DNA of 16,874 nucleotides from Acholeplasma sp. (GTDB lineage: Bacteria > Bacillota_I > Bacilli_A > Acholeplasmatales > Acholeplasmataceae): contig DURF01000174.1 in assembly GCA_012837395.1 (NCBI GenBank), positions 1 through 16,874 of the forward strand, written 5' to 3'. Below the pieces are notes generated by a model that was not told where the DNA came from, made no database searches, and was given only the letters and a program-made list of their open reading frames with translations. Position numbers and translations under genes: made by a program. Positions 1 through 7,111 of the stretch are shown piece by piece; the stretch's first letter is position 1; every line of letters begins with the position of its first letter.

Positions 1-1
1 G

Positions 2-517
2 GAAGCAGGTGGTCATATTGGTAAAATGACAACGATGGCTTTAATTCCACAAGTAGTTGATGAGGTTAATATTCCAGTTATTGCCGCGGGTGGTATCGCT
101 GATGCAAGAGGAGTACTTGCAGCATTTGCGCTTGGAGCAAAAGGTGTTCAAGCAGGAACACTATTTTTAGCATCAAATGAATGTCCAATTCACGAGAATT
201 ATAAAAATATGGTTGTAAATGCTAAAGATACAGATACTGTAATTACTGGTTCTGATCAAGCCCCAGTTAGAATTATTAAAAATAAAATGGCTGTTGAATA
301 TTTAAAATTAGTTAAAGAAGGTGCTTCTTTTGAAGAATTAGAAAAATTAACACTTGGATCACTATATAAAGCGGTAGTTGAAGGTAATATGGAAGAGGGA
401 TCGTTTATGGCTGGCCAAATTTCTGGTTTAGTTAAAGAGGTTAAACCCGCAAAAGAAATTATTGATAATTTATTTACAGATGTAGAAAAATTATTAAAAG
501 GGTTTGAAATTTTATGA
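2..517 (+). CDS. fabK: Enoyl-ACP reductase FabK, C-terminal part (5' end cut by window edge)
   Basis: FMN-dependent enoyl-[ACP] reductase II, which carries out the last reduction of each fatty-acid elongation cycle in the cytoplasm. The reading frame is open from base 2, before the first ATG at 26, so the gene enters from the left. The visible 171 residues are about half of a usual ~310-320 residue FabK. They begin at EAGGHIG, the motif carrying the catalytic/flavin-associated His of the FabK/nitronate monooxygenase family. A TIM-barrel phosphate-binding stretch follows (VIAAGGIADARG, then LGAKGVQAGTLFL). The C-terminal helix region matches FabK rather than a generic nitronate monooxygenase, and the neighbours are all fab genes. 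The stop TGA overlaps the fabD start (ATGA), implying translational coupling and showing that TGA is a stop here. The N-terminal half cannot be judged. Confidence 0.93.
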   Translation, partial: EAGGHIGKMTTMALIPQVVDEVNIPVIAAGGIADARGVLAAFALGAKGVQAGTLFLASNECPIHENYKNMVVNAKDTDTVITGSDQAPVRIIKNKMAVEYLKLVKEGASFEELEKLTLGSLYKAVVEGNMEEGSFMAGQISGLVKEVKPAKEIIDNLFTDVEKLLKGFEIL

Positions 518-1431
518 AAACTCTTTTAATGTTTTCAGGTCAAGGTAGTCAATATCCTAATATGGGTCTTGATGTCATAAATTTAGTTGAAAACAAAGAT
601 AAAATAAAACTAGCAGAAGAAATATTAGGTTTTAATATTAAAACTGCTTTAAAAAATGAAAATAATGAATTAAGTCAAACTAAATACACACAGCCTTTAA
701 TGGTACTTGTTAGTATTTTACTTTTTGATGAATTTAAAAGAAACTTTAATTTTGATGGTTTATTAGGTTTTAGTTTAGGTGAATATAGTGCACTTTATGC
801 AGCCAATATTTATGATTTTGAAACAATTATAAATATTGTTAAAGTAAGAAGCGAGTTAATGGAAGATGCTGCTAATAAAAATCCAGGTAAAATGGCTGCT
901 GTCTTAAACTTTGAAACTAAAAAATTAGAAGAAGTAGTTAATAAACATAATAATGATCATGATTTAATTGTTACAATTGCGAATTATAACGCTAAAAGTC
1001 AATTAGTAATAAGTGGAAATGATTTAGGTGTAAATAAAGTAATTGATGAATTAAAAGCATTAGGAGTTAGAAGAATAATACCTTTAAATGTAAGTGGTGG
1101 ATTTCATAGTTTGTTAATGAAAGATTCTAGCAATAAACTATATGAATATTTAATAACACAAAACAAAAACAAAAACATTAAACCTTTATATTTAAATACT
1201 ACTTCAAAAGAATTAGTTATTAATGATTTAGAAAAAGAATTACAAAAACAAATGTATTCTTCAGTACTTTTCTATCAAAGTATTGAAAATACAATAAAAG
1301 ATGGTTATACTAGATTCATAGAAATAGGACCTGGAAAAGTATTAAGAAACTTAGTTTCTAAAAATTATGAAAATATCGAAGTGTTAAATGTTGAAAATAT
1401 CGAAGACTTAAAAAGTTTGGAGGAAAATTAA
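514..1431 (+). CDS. fabD: Malonyl-CoA:ACP transacylase FabD
   Basis: Transfers malonyl from CoA to acyl carrier protein, supplying the extender unit for FabF. The 305-residue length is normal for the family. The N-terminal FSGQGSQ motif (residues 7-13) is typical. The nucleophile elbow GFSLGE places the catalytic Ser at residue 87, with His in place of the usual HSLGE neighbour replaced by Phe. Arg112 in VRSELM fits the malonate-carboxylate-binding Arg, and His198 in GGFHS completes the Ser-His pair. The family usually has PFHS here, so the Gly is a small variation. The ATG at 514 overlaps the fabK stop and has AAAAGGG at 496-502 as ribosome binding site. It is followed by fabG after one base. 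Function is secure from motifs and context. Confidence 0.96.
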   Translation: MKTLLMFSGQGSQYPNMGLDVINLVENKDKIKLAEEILGFNIKTALKNENNELSQTKYTQPLMVLVSILLFDEFKRNFNFDGLLGFSLGEYSALYAANIYDFETIINIVKVRSELMEDAANKNPGKMAAVLNFETKKLEEVVNKHNNDHDLIVTIANYNAKSQLVISGNDLGVNKVIDELKALGVRRIIPLNVSGGFHSLLMKDSSNKLYEYLITQNKNKNIKPLYLNTTSKELVINDLEKELQKQMYSSVLFYQSIENTIKDGYTRFIEIGPGKVLRNLVSKNYENIEVLNVENIEDLKSLEEN

Positions 1432-1432
1432 A

Positions 1433-2176
1433 ATGATTTTAGAAGGAAAAGTTGCTTTAGTTACAGGTGGAGCAGTAGGTATTGGCCGAAGTATTGCACT
1501 AGAACTTGCAAAAGAAGGAGCCAGTGTTGCAATAAACTATCGTAGTAGCGCAAATGAAGCACTAGAGTTAGTTAAAGAAATAGAAAGCCTTGGAAGAAAG
1601 GCAGTTGCTATTCAAGCGGATATTAGTAATTTTGATAGTGCTAAAGCATTAATTGATGAAACAGTTAATTACTTTGGTAGTTTAAACATAGTTGTTAATA
1701 ATGCTGGAATAACGGATGATGGATTGTTACTAAGAATGAAAGAAGAACAATTTGACCGTGTTATTACAACTAACTTAAAAGGGGTATTTAATGTTTGCAG
1801 ACATGCCTCAAGACCACTTATGAAAGCTGAAGATGCTAGAATAATTAATATATCAAGTATTTCTGGATTAAAAGGAAATATTGGTCAAGCTAATTATAGT
1901 GCCGCAAAAGCAGGTGTAATTGGTTTTACAAAAACACTTGCACGAGAATTTGCAAGTAGACAAATAACCGCTAATGTAGTTGCTCCAGGATTTATCCAAA
2001 CAAAAATGACTGATGTTTTATCAGATGATATTAAAAATCAAATTTTAAATGACATACCACTTAAAACATTAGGAATACCTGAAGATATCGCACATATTGT
2101 AACATTTCTTGCAAGTCCAAAAGGAAAATATATAACTGGTCAAGTAATATCAGTTGATGGGGGATTAAGTATATGA
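1433..2176 (+). CDS. fabG: 3-oxoacyl-ACP reductase FabG
   Basis: NADPH-dependent ketoreductase of the elongation cycle, a classical short-chain dehydrogenase of normal length (247 residues). The nucleotide-binding motif TGGAVGIG is at residues 11-18 and NNAG at 89-92. The catalytic tetrad is visible as Asn114, Ser142, Tyr155 and Lys159 (YSAAK), with the 13-residue Ser-Tyr spacing seen in E. coli FabG. The C-terminus ITGQVISVDGG is typical. The start ATG has a strong GGAGG at 1419-1423 inside the end of fabD. The TGA stop overlaps the fabF ATG. SDR enzymes can have other substrates, but position inside a fab operon makes FabG the clear call. Confidence 0.96.
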   Translation: MILEGKVALVTGGAVGIGRSIALELAKEGASVAINYRSSANEALELVKEIESLGRKAVAIQADISNFDSAKALIDETVNYFGSLNIVVNNAGITDDGLLLRMKEEQFDRVITTNLKGVFNVCRHASRPLMKAEDARIINISSISGLKGNIGQANYSAAKAGVIGFTKTLAREFASRQITANVVAPGFIQTKMTDVLSDDIKNQILNDIPLKTLGIPEDIAHIVTFLASPKGKYITGQVISVDGGLSI

Positions 2177-3417
2177 GAAGAGTTGTAGTGACTGGAATGG
2201 GAACAGTTAATCCAACTGGATTAAGTGTTGATGAATCATTTAATAATGTAGTTAATGGTGTTAACGGGATTGATTATATTAAATCTTTTGACACATCAAA
2301 TTTAAAAGTAAAAATTGCTGGAGAATTAAAAAACTTTAGTTTAGAAGATCATTTTACTCGTTCAGATATTAGAAGAAACGATAGAGTTATTTTATATGGA
2401 CTACTTGCTGCTAAAGAAGCAATGGAACAAGCAAATTTAGTAGATTTTACCTTTGATCCATATCGTTTTGGAGTATTTTTTACAAGTGGAATTGGCGGTC
2501 TTGATACTCTTGCAGAAGAAATAACAACCGCAGCCACTAAAGGACCAAGTCGTATTTCACCGTTTTTCATTCCAAAAGCAATCATTAATATGGTTGGTGG
2601 AGCAATCTCTATTAAATATGGCTTAAAAGGGCCAAATACTCCAATTGTAACTGCATGTTCAGCCTCAACCAATTCAATTGGTGAAGCCTTTAGAAATATT
2701 AAACACGGCTATATTGATGTTGCGATTACTGGTGGTAGTGAAGCACCAATTAACGAAATTGGAGTTGGTGGTTTCGCATCAATTAAAGCTTTAAGTACAA
2801 CTGATGATCCAAATAGAGCATCAATTCCTTTTGATGCTGAAAGAAATGGTTTTGTAATGGGTGAAGGTAGTGGTGCACTTATTTTAGAAGAATATGAACA
2901 TGCTAAAAAAAGAGGAGCAACCATTTTTGCTGAAATTGTTGGATATGGAACAACTGGTGACGCATTTCATATTACAGCACCAGATGAATCAGCAGAACCA
3001 ATTACAAAAGCAATCGAATTAGCATTAAAAGAAGGAAATGTTGATTATACAAAAATCGATTATATTAATGCTCATGGTACATCAACTTTATTAAACGATC
3101 AAGTTGAGACATTAGGTATTAAAAAAGCCTTTAAAGAACATGCTAAAAACATTAATATAAGTTCAACTAAATCTATGACAGGTCACACTTTAGGTGCTGC
3201 GGGAGCAATTGAATCAATATTTGCGATAAAAGCAATCCAAACAAGTACTGTTCCTCCAACTCTAAACTTACTTAAACCAGACCCACAACTAGATTTAAAT
3301 TACACACCAAATAAAGCAGTTAAAAGAAATATTAATTACAGTATGAATATGAACCTAGGTTTTGGTGGTCATAATGCTGTATTAGTATTTAAGAAAGTAG
3401 AAGATAAAAATGATTAA
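2173..3417 (+). CDS. fabF: Beta-ketoacyl-ACP synthase II FabF
   Basis: Elongating condensing enzyme that joins malonyl-ACP to acyl-ACP. The length of 414 residues is typical. The active-site Cys162 lies in TACSAS, and the two catalytic His are His301 (AHGTST) and His338 (SMTGHTLGAAG), with Lys333 just before. The GFGG gating-loop motif is at residues 396-399. It is preceded by NL instead of the common SF, a modest variation near the acyl pocket. Translation starts at an ATG overlapping the fabG stop, with GGGGG at 2159-2163 as ribosome binding site. The 3' end overlaps fabZ by 8 bases. FabF rather than FabH or FabB is supported by length, the Cys-His-His triad and the fabG-fabF-fabZ order common in Bacillota. 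No fabH is in view; it may lie upstream. Confidence 0.96.
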   Translation: MRRVVVTGMGTVNPTGLSVDESFNNVVNGVNGIDYIKSFDTSNLKVKIAGELKNFSLEDHFTRSDIRRNDRVILYGLLAAKEAMEQANLVDFTFDPYRFGVFFTSGIGGLDTLAEEITTAATKGPSRISPFFIPKAIINMVGGAISIKYGLKGPNTPIVTACSASTNSIGEAFRNIKHGYIDVAITGGSEAPINEIGVGGFASIKALSTTDDPNRASIPFDAERNGFVMGEGSGALILEEYEHAKKRGATIFAEIVGYGTTGDAFHITAPDESAEPITKAIELALKEGNVDYTKIDYINAHGTSTLLNDQVETLGIKKAFKEHAKNINISSTKSMTGHTLGAAGAIESIFAIKAIQTSTVPPTLNLLKPDPQLDLNYTPNKAVKRNINYSMNMNLGFGGHNAVLVFKKVEDKND

Positions 3418-3832
3418 CAAAGAAGGTATTAAACAAATACTTCCTCATCGTGAACCCTTTTTATTGTTTGATGAATTAACTGAATTAGTCGATGGTAAAA
3501 GAGCCGTTGGCATTAAATATGTCAGTGAAGATGAATATTATTTCAAAGGTCATTTTCCAGGCCAACCAGTTATGCCAGGTGTTTTAATTATTGAATCACT
3601 CGCACAAGTTGGTGGCATGATCGCTTTATCAATGCCAAAGTTCAAAGGGAAAATCGCATTTTTAGTTGGCATTGAAAAAGCTAAATTTAGAAGAATGGTT
3701 GTTCCAGGAGATAAATTAGTTTTAAAAGTTGAATTAGGCAAATTTAAACGCGGGTTTGGTTATGGCGATGGAAAAGCATATGTCGATGGCGAATTAGCAT
3801 GTGAGGCGAGAATAAGTTTTGCAATTAGATAA
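3410..3832 (+). CDS. fabZ: 3-hydroxyacyl-ACP dehydratase FabZ
   Basis: Hot-dog-fold dehydratase producing trans-2-enoyl-ACP, which FabK then reduces. The length of 140 residues is normal. The family hallmarks are LPHREPFLLFD (11-21), the catalytic His48 in GHFPGQPVMPG, and Glu62 in the following central helix (ESLAQVGG). It overlaps fabF by 8 bases and lacks a strong Shine-Dalgarno sequence (only AGAAG near 3400), so translation is probably coupled to fabF. It overlaps the downstream birA start by 14 bases. FabZ is preferred over FabA because no separate isomerase-type gene is seen and the motifs fit FabZ. Confidence 0.95.
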   Translation: MINKEGIKQILPHREPFLLFDELTELVDGKRAVGIKYVSEDEYYFKGHFPGQPVMPGVLIIESLAQVGGMIALSMPKFKGKIAFLVGIEKAKFRRMVVPGDKLVLKVELGKFKRGFGYGDGKAYVDGELACEARISFAIR

Positions 3833-4349
3833 AATAAAAATAATAGCCTTTGATGAAATAGATTCAACAAATGACTATTTAATTAATAATTATCAAAAGT
3901 TACAAAGTTATACAATTGTTAAAACGAACTTTCAAACAAAAGGTCGTGGACAATTTAAAAGAGGTTGGTTTTCTAATAAAGGAGAAAACCTCCTTTTTTC
4001 AATTTTATTAAAAGATATTTTAATTAAACAAATTGATTTAATTAAAAATATTGTTAAAGAAAGCTTAATAAAACTTTTAGAACAATATAATATTAAAGGT
4101 ATTTTTAAAGAGCCAAATGATATATTAGTTAACAGTAAGAAAATCTTAGGTATTTTAATAGAAACTAAAACTAAGAATCATGAAGAATTTGATTATATAG
4201 TAATAGGTATAGGTATAAACATAAATCAAAAAGAATTTAATGATTTAAATGCTACATCCTTTTATAATATTACTAACTACAAACATAATAACAACGAAAT
4301 ATTACAAGAATTTATTAAAATATTTTGTAATAAATTACGACAATTATAA
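3819..4349 (+). CDS. birA: Minimal biotin-protein ligase (BirA catalytic domain only)
   Basis: Class I-type biotin-[acetyl-CoA carboxylase] ligase: activates biotin with ATP and attaches it to the carboxylase carrier protein. Motifs: DSTNDYL (15-21), the biotin/ATP loop TKGRGQFKRGWFS (40-52), LLFSILL (58-64), PNDILVNSKKILGILIE (99-115) and VIGIGININ (128-136). The lysine expected before the PND motif is present (Lys97), but the usual KWPND reads KEPND. At 176 residues it lacks both the DNA-binding HTH of bifunctional BirA and most of the ~45-50 residue C-terminal SH3-like domain. The start appears to be TTG at 3819, since no in-frame ATG precedes the first motif; GAGG at 3803-3806 is a distant ribosome binding site. 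It overlaps fabZ, consistent with co-transcription. Family is clear; full catalytic competence is less certain. Confidence 0.82.
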   Translation: MQLDKIKIIAFDEIDSTNDYLINNYQKLQSYTIVKTNFQTKGRGQFKRGWFSNKGENLLFSILLKDILIKQIDLIKNIVKESLIKLLEQYNIKGIFKEPNDILVNSKKILGILIETKTKNHEEFDYIVIGIGININQKEFNDLNATSFYNITNYKHNNNEILQEFIKIFCNKLRQL

Positions 4350-4374
4350 ATAATATTATAAATTATAGTTTCGT

Positions 4375-4430
4375 TTGAAATGTTAACATATATCTACTAT
4401 AATAGTAGCAATGACCAAGAAGACTAGGAG
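4375..4430 (+). promoter_or_regulatory. ahpC promoter and ribosome binding site
   Basis: A -35 TTGAAA (4375-4380), a 17-base spacer and a perfect -10 TATAAT (4398-4403) form a near-consensus housekeeping promoter. AGGAG (4426-4430) lies 9 bases before the ahpC ATG. No GC-rich terminator is visible between birA and this promoter, so some read-through from the fab operon is possible. Confidence 0.85.
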
Positions 4431-4439
4431 CGTGATAAT

Positions 4440-5003
4440 ATGTCATTAATAGGAAAAAAGGTTAGTCCATTCAAGGTTGATGCTTTTCATAACGATCAAT
4501 TTATTGAAATTACAGAAAAAGATTTAGAAGGTAAGTGGAATGCTTTTGTGTTCTATCCAGCAGATTTTAGTTTTGTTTGTCCAACAGAATTAGAAGATGT
4601 TGCTTATCATTATGAAGAATTTAAAAAATTAGGATGTGAGGTCTATTCTATCTCTACAGACACTCACTTTGTACATAAAGCATGGCATGATACCTCAGAG
4701 AAAATTAAAAAAATAAAGTTTCCAATGCTTGCAGATCCAGCAGGTAAACTAGCAAAAGACTTTAAAGTATTAGATGAAGACTTATGGCAAGCGTTAAGAG
4801 GAAGTTTTTTAATTAACCCAGAAGGAAAAATAGTCTCATATGAAGTAAATGATATGGGAATAGGTAGAAGTGCTAAAGATTTATTAAGAAAACTATCAGC
4901 AGCACAATTTGTTGAAGAAAACGGTGGAGAAGCTTGTCCAGCTAATTGGAAACCAGGCGAAGATACATTAACTCCAGGAATTGACTTAGTCGGTAAGTTG
5001 TAA
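4440..5003 (+). CDS. ahpC: Alkyl hydroperoxide reductase AhpC (2-Cys peroxiredoxin)
   Basis: Typical 2-Cys peroxiredoxin reducing H2O2, organic peroxides and peroxynitrite. The length of 187 residues is normal. The peroxidatic Cys47 sits in FVCPTE with the preceding YPADFSF; Arg120 (LRGSF) fits the active-site Arg; the resolving Cys166 lies in GEACPANWKPG; the C-terminus IDLVGKL is the AhpC-type tail. It stands alone between its own promoter and a strong terminator, so no ahpF reductase gene is adjacent. Recycling must use a reductase encoded elsewhere (AhpF, or a thioredoxin system). The ATG is well placed relative to AGGAG. Confidence in the call is high; the reducing partner is unknown. 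Confidence 0.96.
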   Translation: MSLIGKKVSPFKVDAFHNDQFIEITEKDLEGKWNAFVFYPADFSFVCPTELEDVAYHYEEFKKLGCEVYSISTDTHFVHKAWHDTSEKIKKIKFPMLADPAGKLAKDFKVLDEDLWQALRGSFLINPEGKIVSYEVNDMGIGRSAKDLLRKLSAAQFVEENGGEACPANWKPGEDTLTPGIDLVGKL

Positions 5004-5028
5004 TTTAAAATAACAGGAATAAATAAAA

Positions 5029-5065
5029 ATGAGTAGGAATTATATGGTTCCTACTCATTTTTTTT
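5029..5065. terminator. Bidirectional rho-independent terminator between ahpC and ktrA
   Basis: An 11-bp perfect stem (ATGAGTAGGAA at 5029-5039, complement at 5048-5058) with an 8-base loop is followed by an eight-T run (5058-5065) on the plus strand. On the minus strand the same stem is followed by a T-rich stretch from the A-rich bases before 5029. The ktrA stop codon (5064-5066) overlaps the T tract, so one element ends both converging units. Confidence 0.92.
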
Positions 5066-5729
5066 AAATGAAAAAATTGGTTATTTTCGGTAAATCGTTT
5101 CTTTTGCCAAAGATAAATACTTCATCACCGGGATTAATAATAGTATCTTTATTAGGAACAGAAGCAATTCCATCTTTTTCAATTAATAATATATTTAAAT
5201 TGTATCTGTTTCTTATATTTAAATCAGTAATTAAAGTTGGTGGAAAATCATCTTTAACTTTAATTTCTGCAACACTAAAATCACCTTTAATATTAAAATA
5301 ATCAACAATATCTAAACTAGATATTTTATAAGCAATTCTTTCGCTAGCAATATTAAGTGGTAAAACAATATTATTAGCTCCAACAAGTTTTAAAGCTTCT
5401 GCAGAGTCTGAATCATCAGCTCTTGCTGTTATTTCTTTAATGCCTAAATGTTTTAATTTAATAATTGTAATAATACTTGTAGCAAGATTTGCTTGTTCGT
5501 TTTGACCAATCGCAACTATCGCATGATCAACATTTGAAATACCAGCTTCTTTTAAAGCTTCAATGTTAGTAGAATCAGCAACTACTACATTTTGAACATA
5601 TTGAGATGCTTTCATCACATTATCTTTATTGTGGTCAATAGCGATAATATCAACATTTAATTTAGAAAAATCTTGGACTAAGTTTAATCCAAATCTACTT
5701 AAACCAATAACTGCGATACTTTTTTTCAT
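5064..5729 (-). CDS. ktrA: Potassium uptake regulatory subunit KtrA/TrkA (RCK protein)
   Basis: Cytoplasmic gating ring subunit of a Ktr/Trk-type K+ transporter. At 221 residues it has the single-unit KtrA length (TrkA of enterobacteria is a tandem duplication of ~458). The RCK_N Rossmann fold covers about residues 1-125: beta strand IAVIGL, glycine loop GLSRFG (9-14), the acidic residue Asp32 at the end of strand 2 (AIDHNKD), then VVADSTN and AIVAIGQNEQANL. The RCK_C domain runs from about 135 to 221, ending GDEVFIFGKRNDL. The middle Gly of the usual GLGRFG loop is Ser11, which is atypical. It starts 8 bases after ktrB, with AGGATAGG overlapping the ktrB stop as ribosome binding site. RCK_C domains of this family in Bacillota can bind c-di-AMP; the sequence alone does not show that here. 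Confidence 0.9.
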   Translation of the reverse strand: MKKSIAVIGLSRFGLNLVQDFSKLNVDIIAIDHNKDNVMKASQYVQNVVVADSTNIEALKEAGISNVDHAIVAIGQNEQANLATSIITIIKLKHLGIKEITARADDSDSAEALKLVGANNIVLPLNIASERIAYKISSLDIVDYFNIKGDFSVAEIKVKDDFPPTLITDLNIRNRYNLNILLIEKDGIASVPNKDTIINPGDEVFIFGKRNDLPKITNFFI

Positions 5730-5737
5730 ATTTATAC

Positions 5738-7030
5738 CTATCCTATTATTATTTTTTCTTCGATATAACTTATATTACTTTTTAGTGGTTTATTCCAATT
5801 AGCATTAAATGAGGCTAAAATCGTTAATATACCGACTCTACCAACGAACATTAATATAATTACCATTAACTTACTAAAGATATTATAACTACTACTAAAA
5901 CCTGAATTTAGACCAGCATTACTAATAGCTGCAATCACTTCATGTAGTGCTATATCAATTGTTATATTTTCAACAATTAACATATAAACAGTAGATATAA
6001 AGATCATAAACACCATAAATATTAATAATATAAAAGCTTTGTATTTTGTTTCATCTGATATTTTTCTTTTATTAACAACCGTTTCACTACCTCTTGCGAA
6101 ACTAAATAAACTTTTATATAAAACATAAACGGTAGTAGTTTTAATTCCACTCCCTGTAGATGCAGGTGATGCACCTATTAACATTAAAACAAATAATACT
6201 AAAATCCCATGATTAGGCAAAAGACTTAAGTTTACACCAAAACCTGCTGATCTTGCTGTTATTGATAAGAAGATTGCTTGAAAGATTGTTAGATTAGAGT
6301 TAATTTTAAACATAATAAATCCAAAGAACCAAAGAAACAAATTAACTTTTAATACGATTTTACTATGGAGAGTAAGCTTTTTATAAGACTTAGACTCAAT
6401 AATATCAAATATTACAATAAAGCCTATTCCACCTAATATAACAAGAATTAAAGTAGTAATAGTAAGGAGTGGATAGGTATTATTTATTAATAATTGATTT
6501 ATATCCATTAAATCAAATCCGGCATTGTTAAAAGAAGATATAGCATGCATTATACTTGTTGTAATAGCTTCACCTAGAGGCATTATTTTAATAAAGATAA
6601 ATAAATAGATAATAGATGCTATTAGTTCAAATATAAAAGAAAATAATATAATCTTTTTAACTAAACTTACCAATCCTTTTAAGTTTAGTGAGTTTATGTT
6701 TTCTTTTAATAAGACTCTATTAGTAATTCCTATCTTACTACCAAGCAAATACATAATAAATATTGATATTGTAATAACGCTTAGTCCTCCAATTTGAATT
6801 AATATAGTAACAATTATTTTACCAAATAAAGAAAGTGTATCTGATAAATTACTAATTGATGACATCCCTGTAATTGTTACAGATGAGGTGGCAAGAAAAA
6901 AAGCATCATCAAACTTTAATGAATAATTATTTACAGTTGAAAAAGGTAGTAGTAATAATAATGTACCAATTAATATTATCGATAGAAAAGAAATAATTAT
7001 TATTAAATAAGGCGAAATAGTTTTTTTCAT
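5738..7030 (-). CDS. ktrB: Potassium uptake membrane subunit KtrB/TrkH
   Basis: Integral membrane K+ (Na+-coupled) transporter of the superfamily of K+ transporters, working with KtrA. It has 430 residues from the ATG at 7030, a normal KtrB length. The four M-P-M repeats are recognisable by their selectivity-filter glycines: TGM (54-56), NAG (169-171), SAG (261-263) and NAG (371-373). The intramembrane gate segment ASPASTGSGIKTTT lies at about 287-300, and GRVGILT at about 397-403. Long hydrophobic helices run throughout. The frame is open to a TTG at 7042, but the ATG at 7030 preceded by GGAG with a 6-base gap is the better start. First gene of a two-gene operon with ktrA. Confidence 0.92.
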   Translation of the reverse strand: MKKTISPYLIIIISFLSIILIGTLLLLLPFSTVNNYSLKFDDAFFLATSSVTITGMSSISNLSDTLSLFGKIIVTILIQIGGLSVITISIFIMYLLGSKIGITNRVLLKENINSLNLKGLVSLVKKIILFSFIFELIASIIYLFIFIKIMPLGEAITTSIMHAISSFNNAGFDLMDINQLLINNTYPLLTITTLILVILGGIGFIVIFDIIESKSYKKLTLHSKIVLKVNLFLWFFGFIMFKINSNLTIFQAIFLSITARSAGFGVNLSLLPNHGILVLFVLMLIGASPASTGSGIKTTTVYVLYKSLFSFARGSETVVNKRKISDETKYKAFILLIFMVFMIFISTVYMLIVENITIDIALHEVIAAISNAGLNSGFSSSYNIFSKLMVIILMFVGRVGILTILASFNANWNKPLKSNISYIEEKIIIG

Positions 7031-7059
7031 AAAATGCTCCAATACTCATATAATAATAA

Positions 7060-7068
7060 ATTATAGCA
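7060..7068 (-). promoter_or_regulatory. Extended -10 promoter for ktrBA
   Basis: On the minus strand TGCTATAAT (7068-7060) is an extended -10 (TG-n-TATAAT). No convincing -35 lies 16-18 bases upstream; that region is the metQ terminator stem. It places a start site about 25 bases before the ktrB ATG. Confidence 0.6.
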
Positions 7069-7069
7069 T

Positions 7070-7096
7070 AAAAAAAGATTGTTCGTTAAAACAATC
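7070..7096 (-). terminator. Terminator of metNIQ operon
   Basis: On the minus strand GATTGTT, a 6-base loop and AACAATC (7096-7077) are followed by a seven-T run (7076-7070). The element lies 15 bases downstream of the metQ stop. Confidence 0.85.
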
Positions 7097-7111
7097 CTTT
7101 TAAGTAATCTA

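Noticed and set aside
2349-2924. Antisense open frames within fabF (2349-2672 and 2709-2924, minus)
   Set aside because: They lie wholly inside a conserved gene with intact catalytic residues, lack ribosome binding sites, and have composition typical of shadow frames. The same applies to antisense frames in dnaK, hrcA, grpE and metN.
4344-4370. Possible PerR/Fur-type box upstream of ahpC (repeated TTATAA motifs)
   Set aside because: The repeats TTATAA-N6-TTATAA do not fit the 7-1-7 PerR arrangement, and such motifs are expected by chance in DNA this AT-rich.
4350-4439. Frameshifted remainder of a longer BirA C-terminal domain
   Set aside because: The 90 bases before ahpC hold its promoter and show no coding continuation in any frame, so the short protein is not a simple frameshift product.
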